From positions 1-25,493 of the IMG/VR virus record IMGVR_UViG_3300042355_000114: a stretch of DNA of 25,493 bases; one strand, 5' to 3'. The translations under genes were made by a program, and so were the position numbers. The notes below the pieces were generated by a model. The model did no database searches and was not told where the DNA came from. It saw only the letters and a program-made list of their open reading frames with translations. Origin of the DNA: a virus. This document shows, in pieces, positions 17,887-24,208 of the stretch; the first letter of the stretch is position 1, and each line of letters opens with the position of its first letter.

Positions 17887-19902
17887 ATGGCAGACCTCTC
17901 AAATATTCTCGGTGGTCCTTGGTCGCCGCCCTCTCAAAAGCACGTTGATGCGCCTGACATACAACTCAAAGATGCCATGCTTGGCGCTGGGTTAAAGCCA
18001 CCGGACATCATCCACCTTGACGGCAAGTTGCACCGTTTTAACAGTGGCACCAAGGGCGAGAAAGGTCACGACAAGCCGGGTTGGTATGTGGTCTTCTCCG
18101 ATGGCGTACCGGCTGGGCGCTTTGGCTGCTGGCGCTCAGGGTTTGAGTCATCGTGGAAAGCAGACATTGGCCGCAGCCTGACGCCGGTGGAGGAGATGGC
18201 GCAGTCCCGGCGCTTGGCGGAGGCCAAGACCCAGCGGGATGCCGAGGTGAAAAAGGCGCGTGAGGTAGCTGCCAACACCGTTGATCTCATTTGGTCGCAG
18301 GCAGGGGCAGCAAGCGCAGAGCATCCCTATTTGCAACGCAAAGGCATCAAGACGCATGGCGCACGGATTACAGGCGACGGCAGGCTGATGGTGCCTCTGT
18401 ACAACTTAGATGGCGAACTATCTAGCATCCAATACATTGACCATCAAGGTGGAAAGCTGTATCACCCTGGTGGACAGACCGGCTCGATGTATTGGCTGGT
18501 CGGCAGCATGGATGACGCCACAACGCTGTACATTGCCGAGGGATTTGCAACCGCAGCCACCATAGCGGAGGTGACAGGCCAGCCTTGCGCGGTGGCTTAC
18601 AGCGCCAGTAACCTAGTGCCGGTGACCGGGATTCTCAAAGAAGGCCATCCCACGCTGGACATTTGCATCGTGGCTGACCATGACGCTAGTGGAGTTGGGC
18701 AGCGCTACGCCGAACAGGCTAGCGCAAAGTTTGGGGTACGCATGACAACACCGCCAGTGCCGGGGGATGCTAATGATTACGTCCAAGCGGGGCATGATTT
18801 GGCTCTGTTGCTCAAGCCGCCTGCACCAGTGATGGACTACCTTATCCATGCCGACGGATTTTCAGCGCAGCCAGCGCCCATTTCGTGGCTTGTAAAGCAC
18901 TGGATACAGGATAAGGCCTTGGTAATGGTGCATGGCCCCAGCGGTGGCGGCAAGACGTTTGTTACCTTAGATTGGATGCTGCACATTGCATCAGGCAAAG
19001 CCACTTGGTTCGGCCACAAGGTCAGACCCGGCAACATGGTGTATTTGGCTGGTGAAGGCCATCACGGCCTGCGCTCACGGATTGCAGCCTGGAAGCATCA
19101 CAACAGCGTCAGCAACCTCAATATGTGGGTCAGCAAGTCAGGCGTAGACCTTAACACTGCCGAGGGGTACTTGAAGGTGGTGGAGGCCATACGGGTGCTC
19201 AAGATCAAGCCTGATGTGATCACGGTGGACACCTTGCACCGCTTTATGGCTGGTGACGAAAACAGCGCCCAAGACGCCAAGACCATGCTGGACGCCTGCG
19301 CGGCACTCATGCAAGAGTTTGGCTGCACCGTCATCTTGGTTCACCACACAGGCGTTTCAGAGGAAGCCCAGCACCGAGCGCGAGGCTCATCCGCATGGCG
19401 TGGAGCCTTGGACATTGAGATCAGCGTCATACCCGCCAAGGGCGACAAGTCCATTGAAATCGTGCAGCGCAAAAGCAAAGACGCCGAGATGGCAGCGCCG
19501 GTCTATGTTGACCTGGAATCGGTGGCAATACCCGGTTGGCTGGATGAAGATGGCGAGGCCGTTACCAGTGCGGTGGTGGTGAAGGGCGAAGTGCCAGAGT
19601 CCAAACAAAAGGATAAGTCGCTTGGGTTTGGCGACTTTGAGAAGGCTTGGTGGTCATCAGGCGCGGAGGAGCGAGGCGGCGCACCTTACCTCACCAAGTC
19701 AGTGCTGCGCGACTACGCCGTTGCCAATGGCATATCAAACTTTGCCGGGGCGCTTGCAGCCGGTTCACGCCGCAATCTGATTGATGGCAAGAACGCCCGA
19801 TACATCAGCAACCTGCTGGACGCTAAGTTGATTGAAGTCCATGAAAACGGCTGGATCGTGATCGACCCTGGTACAGCATCAGGAATGATGTTGAAGAAAT
19901 AG
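17887..19902 (+). CDS. Primase-helicase fusion (Toprim primase + RepA-like hexameric helicase)
   Basis: A 671-residue protein. The N-terminal 130 residues are charged, without the Cys-rich zinc motif of T7 gp4. The Toprim domain spans about 205-305: LYIAEGFATA with E218 and IVADHDASG with D264 and D266. The RecA-like helicase domain spans about 330-540: Walker A GPSGGGKT at 350-357, YLAGEGHHGLRSRI at 386-399, Walker B DVITVDTLHR with D448, then VILVHHTG at 482-489. The C-terminal 100 residues resemble a winged-helix end. It should both prime and unwind at the fork. Toprim plus RepA-like fusion is usual in phages and plasmids. Only a weak ribosome site (AAAGATGATAAATAA) precedes the ATG. Its divergent position opposite the recombination operon fits early control. 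Confidence 0.9.
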   Translation: MADLSNILGGPWSPPSQKHVDAPDIQLKDAMLGAGLKPPDIIHLDGKLHRFNSGTKGEKGHDKPGWYVVFSDGVPAGRFGCWRSGFESSWKADIGRSLTPVEEMAQSRRLAEAKTQRDAEVKKAREVAANTVDLIWSQAGAASAEHPYLQRKGIKTHGARITGDGRLMVPLYNLDGELSSIQYIDHQGGKLYHPGGQTGSMYWLVGSMDDATTLYIAEGFATAATIAEVTGQPCAVAYSASNLVPVTGILKEGHPTLDICIVADHDASGVGQRYAEQASAKFGVRMTTPPVPGDANDYVQAGHDLALLLKPPAPVMDYLIHADGFSAQPAPISWLVKHWIQDKALVMVHGPSGGGKTFVTLDWMLHIASGKATWFGHKVRPGNMVYLAGEGHHGLRSRIAAWKHHNSVSNLNMWVSKSGVDLNTAEGYLKVVEAIRVLKIKPDVITVDTLHRFMAGDENSAQDAKTMLDACAALMQEFGCTVILVHHTGVSEEAQHRARGSSAWRGALDIEISVIPAKGDKSIEIVQRKSKDAEMAAPVYVDLESVAIPGWLDEDGEAVTSAVVVKGEVPESKQKDKSLGFGDFEKAWWSSGAEERGGAPYLTKSVLRDYAVANGISNFAGALAAGSRRNLIDGKNARYISNLLDAKLIEVHENGWIVIDPGTASGMMLKK

Positions 19903-19919
19903 TTATTCTGTGCTAAACT
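19891..19919 (+). promoter_or_regulatory. Promoter of the small-gene operon, close to a leaderless start
   Basis: TTGAAG (19891-19896) and TAAACT (19914-19919) are 17 bases apart, with TGC in front of the -10 as in extended -10 promoters. The -35 lies inside the last codons of the primase-helicase gene. The expected transcription start, about seven bases after the -10, falls on or next to the ATG at 19927, so the mRNA would have almost no leader. Confidence 0.6.
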
Positions 19920-19926
19920 TCTTGAC

Positions 19927-20091
19927 ATGAACAGACTAACCCAACTCAAAGCTAAGTTGAGGGCTGCACAAGCCGAACTTGCAATCCGCACCCGAACGCA
20001 CAACAGTGCGAGTCGGGCTTACAACAAGGTGACTGCCCATATCACCGAACTGGAGAAGAGAATTGCTGACTTGGAGAAAATTTCAAAGTGA
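19927..20091 (+). CDS. Small coiled-coil protein (54 aa)
   Basis: The product starts MNRLTQLKAKLRAAQAELAI and ends ELEKRIADLEKISK. Two helices with heptad-like Leu/Ala spacing (1-20 and 38-53) around a basic middle (RTRTHNSASR) suggest a coiled-coil dimer or hairpin. No Shine-Dalgarno sequence stands before the ATG, and the predicted transcription start is at the ATG, so translation may be leaderless. It heads a chain of about thirteen tiny genes. Function unknown. Confidence 0.62.
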   Translation: MNRLTQLKAKLRAAQAELAIRTRTHNSASRAYNKVTAHITELEKRIADLEKISK

Positions 20092-20251
20092 ATTGCCCAA
20101 CTACAGTGAGGCCGACTTGTTGGCTTTGCTGGACGAGGAACGATTGAAGCACCGCAGAGTGTCCATGCTAGAGCGTATTCACCAACGCTACTGCACCTTA
20201 CGCGCCAGCCGGGAACGGATGGAGATACTAAAAGAAGGAAAACGACCATGA
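20063..20251 (+). CDS. Small helical phage protein with TTG start
   Basis: A 62-residue protein ending ASRERMEILKEGKRP. No ATG fits; TTG at 20063 has GGAG seven bases before it, within the preceding gene. Core residues LPNYSEADLLALLDEERLKH then RRVSMLERIHQRYCTLRA are amphipathic helices and resemble a small family I recall from phages of Betaproteobacteria. Basic and soluble. It overlaps the upstream gene by 29 bases in another frame and the next by ATGA. Function unknown; a regulator or DNA-binding helix pair is possible. Confidence 0.62.
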   Translation: MLTWRKFQSELPNYSEADLLALLDEERLKHRRVSMLERIHQRYCTLRASRERMEILKEGKRP

Positions 20252-20448
20252 CCCTAATGCAACAATTTAAGAGGATGAGTAGGCGGCTTACGCCAGTCGA
20301 GATGGCAGCTACTGAACTTGCAGAGGCTGAACTGCACCGGCTGGAGGCCCACAGTGCGGTGGAGTACGCCACCAGTGTGGTCAGCTACAAAGACGCTAGG
20401 ATTAAGCGCCTGCGGAAGTTCTTGGCTGATGCGGAGAAGGCAGTATGA
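20248..20448 (+). CDS. Small helical protein (66 aa)
   Basis: Starts MTLMQQFKRMSRRLTPVEMA. After a basic N-terminus it is one long Ala/Glu-rich helix (ELAEAELHRLEAHSAVEYAT and KDARIKRLRKFLADAEKAV), likely coiled coil. An AAGGAAAA ribosome site precedes the ATG. It is coupled by ATGA overlaps at both ends. No family recognised. Confidence 0.6.
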   Translation: MTLMQQFKRMSRRLTPVEMAATELAEAELHRLEAHSAVEYATSVVSYKDARIKRLRKFLADAEKAV

Positions 20449-20753
20449 CTGCTATCCCATCAAAGTATTTTGGCATTGGGCCGTACCGGGCTGAACAGAT
20501 AGGGCCAGTTTGGTGGGCTGTGATGAATCGGCACGGCATCAACTGTTTGAATTTTCTGGAGAAGCCTGGTGCCGTTGTGACGACTGAGCCACACGCCAAA
20601 CGGATAGCAGATGAGTGGAACGCCAGAACCAAACCATTCCCCGAGCGCGTTAAAACCTATGTTGCGCCAGTGACCATTCCGATGACCGACGCCGATATGG
20701 CATCTTATGTGTTAAGCCGCCGGTATAACTGGGAGACTAAACGATGGGCATGA
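20445..20753 (+). CDS. Hypothetical protein (102 aa)
   Basis: The product starts MTAIPSKYFGIGPYRAEQIG. The first 60 residues look like a small alpha-beta domain with WWAVMNRHGINCLNF and a segment EPHAKRIADEWNAR that often appears in short phage proteins, where it follows a substrate-like GPVVWxV strand. The C-terminal 40 residues are Thr/Pro-rich, then a helix DADMASYVLSRRYNWETKRW. Soluble and weakly basic. ATGA overlaps on both sides. The function is unknown. Confidence 0.6.
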   Translation: MTAIPSKYFGIGPYRAEQIGPVWWAVMNRHGINCLNFLEKPGAVVTTEPHAKRIADEWNARTKPFPERVKTYVAPVTIPMTDADMASYVLSRRYNWETKRWA

Positions 20754-20845
20754 ACGTCTGGCCCTTCCCCACTGAATTACCACCAGCCGTGCCAATGGGC
20801 AAGCTGCCTTTCAACCCGGCAAACCATGAGGACGCACCATTATGA
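20750..20845 (+). CDS. Tiny Pro-rich peptide (31 aa)
   Basis: A 31-codon frame starting MNVWPFPTELPPAVPMGKLP, with six Pro and no predicted helix. Its ATG overlaps the preceding stop (ATGA) and its stop overlaps the next start (ATGA); it fills the exact gap between two genes, which argues that it is real. Another in-frame ATG lies six bases upstream. Function unknown. Confidence 0.48.
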   Translation: MNVWPFPTELPPAVPMGKLPFNPANHEDAPL

Positions 20846-21123
20846 GCGGCGGACACTTTAACTACAAGCAGCACACGCTGCTGGACATGGCAGATGACAT
20901 AGGTAGCGAGATACTGACCAACGACAGCACCGAGAAGAATGAGTGGGGCAACAACATTGGCAGTCACTATAGCCCTGAAACTATTGCCGAGTTTAAGAAG
21001 GCAGTGAAGGCACTGAAGCTAGCTTACGTTTACGCACAACGCATTGACTGGCTGCTGTCTGGTGACGATGGCGAGGATAGCTTTCACAAACGCTTAAAGG
21101 CACAACTAAAGGAGTTGACATGA
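20842..21123 (+). CDS. Conserved small phage protein (MSGGHFNY family)
   Basis: A 93-residue protein starting MSGGHFNYKQHTLLDMADDI. The SGGHFNY opening is characteristic of a family I remember from many phages and prophages, all annotated as hypothetical. The following helices contain ETIAEFKKAVKALKLAYVYA and QRIDWLLSGDDGEDSFHKRL, typical of the family. Acidic, soluble, helical. GAGGACGCACC precedes the ATG, a modest ribosome site. Coupled on both sides by ATGA. Confidence 0.75.
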   Translation: MSGGHFNYKQHTLLDMADDIGSEILTNDSTEKNEWGNNIGSHYSPETIAEFKKAVKALKLAYVYAQRIDWLLSGDDGEDSFHKRLKAQLKELT

Positions 21124-21347
21124 CAACAAACACAGGAGGCCCAGCGTTTCCGCGCAACATCCTAGACCACGGACACGGCGTTACTACTACCCATGAATCA
21201 GGCATGACCCTGCGCGATTACTTTGCAGCGAAGGCGATGGAGGGGATGTTGGCCTATTCCTACTTACACCCATTAAGCATGGAGGATGGGTGTGCCCGTG
21301 ACGCCTATGATATGGCAGACGCAATGCTGAAAGCGAGGAAAGCATGA
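21120..21347 (+). CDS. Conserved small phage protein (GMTLRDYFAAKAM family)
   Basis: The product is 75 residues, beginning MTTNTGGPAFPRNILDHGHG. Residues 27-46 read ESGMTLRDYFAAKAMEGMLA, a signature found in many small phage proteins, followed by a helix ending in YDMADAMLKARKA. The N-terminal GGPAFP turn is also typical. No enzymatic motif. AAAGGAG lies just before the ATG, so translation should be good. Function unknown; abundance across phages suggests an accessory role against the host. Confidence 0.75.
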   Translation: MTTNTGGPAFPRNILDHGHGVTTTHESGMTLRDYFAAKAMEGMLAYSYLHPLSMEDGCARDAYDMADAMLKARKA

Positions 21348-21562
21348 CACAACCAGAAGCCTTGCGGCTGGCTGACTGTCTGGAAACAGAAAAAGTTGGC
21401 GCAATACTAGGCGACTCAGCCGCCGCCGAACTGCGCCGACTCCATGAGAGCAATCAAGAATTGATAGCGGCGTTGAAAGAAATGCTTGACGGTGAAAATA
21501 AATCATTTCGTGAACTGTGTGAACAGGCCCGTGCAGCAATTGCGAAAGGAGAAACCAAATGA
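21344..21562 (+). CDS. Conserved small helical phage protein (72 aa)
   Basis: Starts MTQPEALRLADCLETEKVGA. The pattern MTQPEALRLADxLE, DSAAAELRRLHESNQELIAA and a closing ARAAIAKGETK matches a small family I recall in phages of Beta- and Gammaproteobacteria. Two helices with Leu spacing suggest a coiled coil. Linked to neighbours by ATGA overlaps. Function unknown. Confidence 0.72.
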   Translation: MTQPEALRLADCLETEKVGAILGDSAAAELRRLHESNQELIAALKEMLDGENKSFRELCEQARAAIAKGETK

Positions 21563-21675
21563 AAGACGATGAAGTAAAAGACCTGTTCGCATGGGGCTGG
21601 GGTGACACTGCCGTTGCCATCGCGGTCGTGTGTGTGATCTTGGTGATTGGCTTTGTTGTGGGATATGTGATATGA
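21559..21675 (+). CDS. Tiny single-pass membrane protein (38 aa)
   Basis: A 38-residue peptide starting MKDDEVKDLFAWGWGDTAVA. The acidic N-terminus is followed by a hydrophobic segment of about 22 residues (AVAIAVVCVILVIGFVVGYV) reaching almost to the end. AAAGGAG stands ahead of the ATG and both ends are ATGA-coupled. It probably sits in the inner membrane; it could be a small inhibitor of a host membrane function or a superinfection factor, but that is speculation. Confidence 0.62.
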   Translation: MKDDEVKDLFAWGWGDTAVAIAVVCVILVIGFVVGYVI

Positions 21676-22058
21676 CAGGATTTGATTCAAAGCGCCAAGC
21701 AGCAAAAGCCAAGCTGGACGATGACGATGCACAAGGCTACATCGCAGACTACGAAGCGGCTCTGAAGATTGCATACGAGATCGGTTTTGAAAACGGCAAG
21801 AAAGCACAGCCAGAGCAGGAGCCTGTGGCGTGGGTTTGTTATGGAGCACCGGGAAAACGCGATATTGACTTTGAGGAAGCCGACATTAACGGACTGCCAA
21901 TCGGGACTAATCTTTACACCACCCCACCAACAGCACAGCGCCCGTGGGTAGGGCTGACGAACGAGGAGATTGACAGTTGTTGGTATCAGTCTGGAGGAAT
22001 AACACCTGGTTTTGCCCGTACCGTGGAAGCCAAACTGAAAGAAAAAAATGATCACTGA
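21672..22058 (+). CDS. Conserved phage protein with PVAW...LYTTPP module
   Basis: The product is 128 residues starting MTGFDSKRQAAKAKLDDDDA; the ATGA overlap with the membrane peptide favours this start over an in-frame ATG at 21630. Residues 1-55 are a charged helical part. Residues 56-95 hold QEPVAWVCYG and LPIGTNLYTTPPTAQRPWVG, and residues 96-126 hold LTNEEIDSCWYQSGG and a short helix. The PVAW...LYTxPP module followed by LTxEEI is very common in small phage proteins and may be a shuffled domain; its role is unknown. Soluble and acidic. Confidence 0.7.
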   Translation: MTGFDSKRQAAKAKLDDDDAQGYIADYEAALKIAYEIGFENGKKAQPEQEPVAWVCYGAPGKRDIDFEEADINGLPIGTNLYTTPPTAQRPWVGLTNEEIDSCWYQSGGITPGFARTVEAKLKEKNDH

Positions 22059-22290
22059 AGACGATGAGTTTGAGCGCATCGAACGTGAGATTAAATGGCG
22101 TCTGGACAGCACCAGATCAACGGTAGTGGCTGATGATTATTATTGGATACCGATTGACCAAGACACTCCGACAAGCATGAAAATCTTGCTGCTTGGGCGA
22201 TCAGGTGTAGCTACGATGGGACACTATGAACACACTCCGGGTACGCAATTTTGGCAATTTTGGGCTCCGTTGCCAAGGAAGCGCCCTTGA
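22048..22290 (+). CDS. Small DUF551-like protein
   Basis: An 80-residue protein starting MITEDDEFERIEREIKWRLD. The second half reads YYWIPIDQDTPTSMKILLLG, then GHYEHTPGTQFWQFWAPLPR, matching the DUF551 layout of an initial WxP strand, a middle strand and a final W.PLP. The first 30 residues are a charged helix added in front. The start overlaps the previous gene by eleven bases. DUF551 proteins are frequent in phages and have no known role. Confidence 0.62.
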   Translation: MITEDDEFERIEREIKWRLDSTRSTVVADDYYWIPIDQDTPTSMKILLLGRSGVATMGHYEHTPGTQFWQFWAPLPRKRP

Positions 22291-22496
22291 AACGTCCCAC
22301 CCAAAATCTTGAGGTGGTGTATACAATCAAACTCAGCAAAGAACAGCGCATCAAACTATTGCAGTTGGGTGGCCCATCTTGGATAAGGAATCAAATTGAA
22401 CGATCTACCAAACTTTGCAGCTTGGGAGCGTCAGACGCTGGACAGGTTCGCCTTGGACGCTTACCTAAGACTTCAAGCGCAACAGGAAGCACTTGA
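22287..22496 (+). CDS. Small protein with TTG start and possible run-on C-terminus
   Basis: A 69-residue frame from TTG at 22287, which has AAGGAAG ahead of it and a TTGA overlap with the previous stop. Residues 9-42 (LEVVYTIKLSKEQRIKLLQL then GGPSWIRNQIERSTK) form a strand plus two helices, like short phage or ribbon-helix-helix-type proteins that normally end soon after this point. Here the frame runs on for about 30 low-complexity residues (CSLGASDAGQVRLGRLPKTS) that overlap the next gene, as if an ancestral stop was lost. Possible DNA-binding regulator; not certain. Confidence 0.5.
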   Translation: MKRPTQNLEVVYTIKLSKEQRIKLLQLGGPSWIRNQIERSTKLCSLGASDAGQVRLGRLPKTSSATGST

Positions 22497-22575
22497 GCAG
22501 CTAAGGGGTGACTTGCGGGATGCCATGAATTTACTTAGGACAAAAACAACGCACGTTCGTCTTGACGGCGTTTGA
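22396..22575 (+). CDS. Small helical phage protein, TTG start, overlapping the endolysin gene end
   Basis: A 59-residue frame too short and start-poor to be found easily: TTG at 22396 has AAGGAA five bases in front, with a stop codon shortly upstream in the same frame. The product LPNFAAWERQTLDRFALDAY, then LRLQAQQEALEQLRGDLRDA, is a helical protein like a small family I recall from phages of Betaproteobacteria. It overlaps the preceding gene by 101 bases in another frame, and its last 41 bases overlap the convergent endolysin gene. Function unknown. Confidence 0.62.
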   Translation: MNDLPNFAAWERQTLDRFALDAYLRLQAQQEALEQLRGDLRDAMNLLRTKTTHVRLDGV

Positions 22576-23011
22576 CTAATCCTGGCAGAACCTTACCACC
22601 GCCCCTGGTGAACTTTAGGAACTCATCTGTCGCCGCTTCAATCTCACCCCGCAGAACCTTCTGACGGAGGGTGCTACGCTGTACGCCTCCCAGACCAAGG
22701 TTAAAGCCAAAACTGACAAGAGCATCGTTTTGACCTTGGGTAAGTACCATAGGAAAAAGTTTGGCGATGCCAGCTTCAAATCGGATGAGATCAGCACTAA
22801 GGATTCCATCTACTTCATCCTTGGAAAACGTCCGGTTATGTTCTGGATGCAATGAGTAAGAGTCTCTTTGATCCAAAGGTAAACGACCCTGAATGGGATA
22901 GAGAACATGACCTACTCCTATTGTCCAGAGTCGAGCAGGGCAACGGTATGGCTTGTATCTGACACCTTCATGGTGCTTGATCATGTCCTTGCACCGTTGA
23001 GAGACTTTCAA
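22535..23011 (-). CDS. Endolysin, GH24 (T4-type) lysozyme
   Basis: The product is 158 residues, starting at TTG 23011, which overlaps the holin stop (TTGA) and follows GGTGGAAAAGA; lysozymes of this kind begin MKVSQR, as here. The catalytic pattern is E15 in HHEGVR, then CPARLWTIGVGH with C24 and T30: spacing E-x8-C-x5-T equals T4 E11-D20-T26, so the usual Asp is a Cys. Many phage GH24 lysozymes have Cys there. The segment ALVSFGFNLGLGGVQRSTL matches the helical lobe. There is no signal peptide, so release depends on the holin. It cleaves the MurNAc-GlcNAc bond of peptidoglycan. It is the last late gene at this end and collides with the plus-strand operon. Confidence 0.92.
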   Translation of the reverse strand: MKVSQRCKDMIKHHEGVRYKPYRCPARLWTIGVGHVLYPIQGRLPLDQRDSYSLHPEHNRTFSKDEVDGILSADLIRFEAGIAKLFPMVLTQGQNDALVSFGFNLGLGGVQRSTLRQKVLRGEIEAATDEFLKFTRGGGKVLPGLVKRRQDERALFLS

Positions 23012-23499
23012 TCTTTTCCACCTTTAAATGCCCTGCCACCAAAATGAAAGCTAATGATCGAAGCAAAGATCAATTGGGTATCGGTATCCCACAGTTTCTC
23101 AATCAGCACATCAAAAGAGATCCCATGATTCCAGGCATAGACAAACCCACCGATCTCAACAAAAGCAAACAGCAGGAAGAAACCGTATGTCAGCAATGGA
23201 CGTACACCTGACCGTAGGTTGACCATCCACTGTGATGCACCCTGACCTATGGCAATGTCGTGAGCATAGATAGCAGTGCGTTCCGATGCCTCTGCTTCTA
23301 TCATCTGGCCTTCTATTCTGATCTCTTCTACCCTTTGCTGTGCTTCAAAGCCTGCTTTGCGGAGTTCTAGTTCACGCTCAATCTGGAGTTGGGCCATTGC
23401 CATCTCATGCTTCTTGTCAGCACGGTCCTGAAAGAAACCCAACAGCTTGGGTAAACCACCAGCCAGAAAGCTGATCAGGGTTGATAGTAGGGTCAGCAT
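23008..23499 (-). CDS. Holin, three-helix GTA-type
   Basis: A 163-residue protein with three hydrophobic segments: about 1-23 (MLTLLSTLISFLAGGLPKLL), 100-122 (RPLLTYGFFLLFAFVEIGGF) and 141-156 (TQLIFASIISFHFGGRAF). Between the first two lies a charged helix (26-88; KKHEMAMAQLQIERELELRK and on). This layout matches the holin family of three transmembrane helices first noted with gene transfer agents (PF11351), common in marine and freshwater phages. It would form holes in the inner membrane that let the endolysin out. The next gene, the endolysin, overlaps its stop. The family assignment is from layout and motifs only. Confidence 0.82.
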   Translation of the reverse strand: MLTLLSTLISFLAGGLPKLLGFFQDRADKKHEMAMAQLQIERELELRKAGFEAQQRVEEIRIEGQMIEAEASERTAIYAHDIAIGQGASQWMVNLRSGVRPLLTYGFFLLFAFVEIGGFVYAWNHGISFDVLIEKLWDTDTQLIFASIISFHFGGRAFKGGKD

Positions 23500-23501
23500 G
23501 A

Positions 23502-23957
23502 TTAGCCTTTCAGATCAAAACTAAGATTGGCATGGCGGGGGTATTGAACGACTCGCTCACCCTCTGGGCATTTGTATTTGATCGTTGCCAACAGCGTTGC
23601 TGTACCCAGCGCAATCTTTTCTTTTCGCACCATAGTCAACTGGTAGGTAAACGTGTCAATCTGTGGCCCTGCTGGGCCGCTGAACTTGCTTGCCGTTGTC
23701 GTTGCCTCATGCACCATGCCTGCCGCATCCCTAATGCTTGGCGTAAAACTTTCAACAGAGCAGTCATCGCGCTTTTTGATTCGGGCCACTGTGACGTTGA
23801 TGGGCTGTCCAGCGGCTGCTGTGATCTTAAAATGCTCTGGCGCCCACTCCAATATAGCCCGGTCAAACCAGCCAAACTTGTCTGCCAAGGTGTAACCGCC
23901 GCCAATGGCTGCAATGCTTGCTGCAACGGCTCCTATGGCTTTTGTAAGGTCAATCAT
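23502..23957 (-). CDS. Membrane-anchored protein of the lysis cassette, function unknown
   Basis: The protein has 151 residues, starting MIDLTKAIGAVAASIAAIGG; an in-frame ATG at 24005 exists, but the one at 23957 has GGAAGAA and an ATGA overlap with the upstream gene. Residues 5-25 are a single hydrophobic helix, then a soluble beta-rich domain (about 40-151) with ITAAAGQPINVTVARIKKRD and a Cys pair (one near residue 66, one near 130) that could form a disulfide if periplasmic. Position just before the holin suggests a role in lysis or its control. It lacks the lipobox expected of an outer-membrane spanin. Two bases separate it from the holin start. Confidence 0.58.
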   Translation of the reverse strand: MIDLTKAIGAVAASIAAIGGGYTLADKFGWFDRAILEWAPEHFKITAAAGQPINVTVARIKKRDDCSVESFTPSIRDAAGMVHEATTTASKFSGPAGPQIDTFTYQLTMVRKEKIALGTATLLATIKYKCPEGERVVQYPRHANLSFDLKG

Positions 23958-24208
23958 TTCTTCCAGAACTGGACAAGTGAATAGACAATAGCTGCTGCTG
24001 CCCAAATGCCAACGCCACGGTTAACCCACTGATCGACTTTGCGGTCAACGCGCTGCAATGCAGCATCATGGATGCCAATCTTGACCTCCACGTTTCCGAT
24101 GCGTTCGCCCTGGGTAGCCTGCCGTTCCTCGAACAAGATCAGCTTGCCAACAGCATCGGTCAGCTTGTCAACCTTGCTTTCAAGGCGTCGGAAATCATCG
24201 TCAGTCAT
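23954..24208 (-). CDS. Small tail-anchored coiled-coil membrane protein
   Basis: An 84-residue protein starting MTDDDFRRLESKVDKLTDAV. Residues 1-60 are a heptad-like coiled coil (LESKVDKLTDAVGKLILFEE), and residues 66-80 are hydrophobic (GVGIWAAAAIVYSLVQF), followed by WKK. Single C-terminal membrane segment with an N-terminal coiled coil is a recurrent type beside holins in phage lysis cassettes, sometimes termed holin-like or DUF7201-like. It overlaps its neighbours by ATGA. It may regulate holin timing, which is inference from position. Confidence 0.62.
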   Translation of the reverse strand: MTDDDFRRLESKVDKLTDAVGKLILFEERQATQGERIGNVEVKIGIHDAALQRVDRKVDQWVNRGVGIWAAAAIVYSLVQFWKK

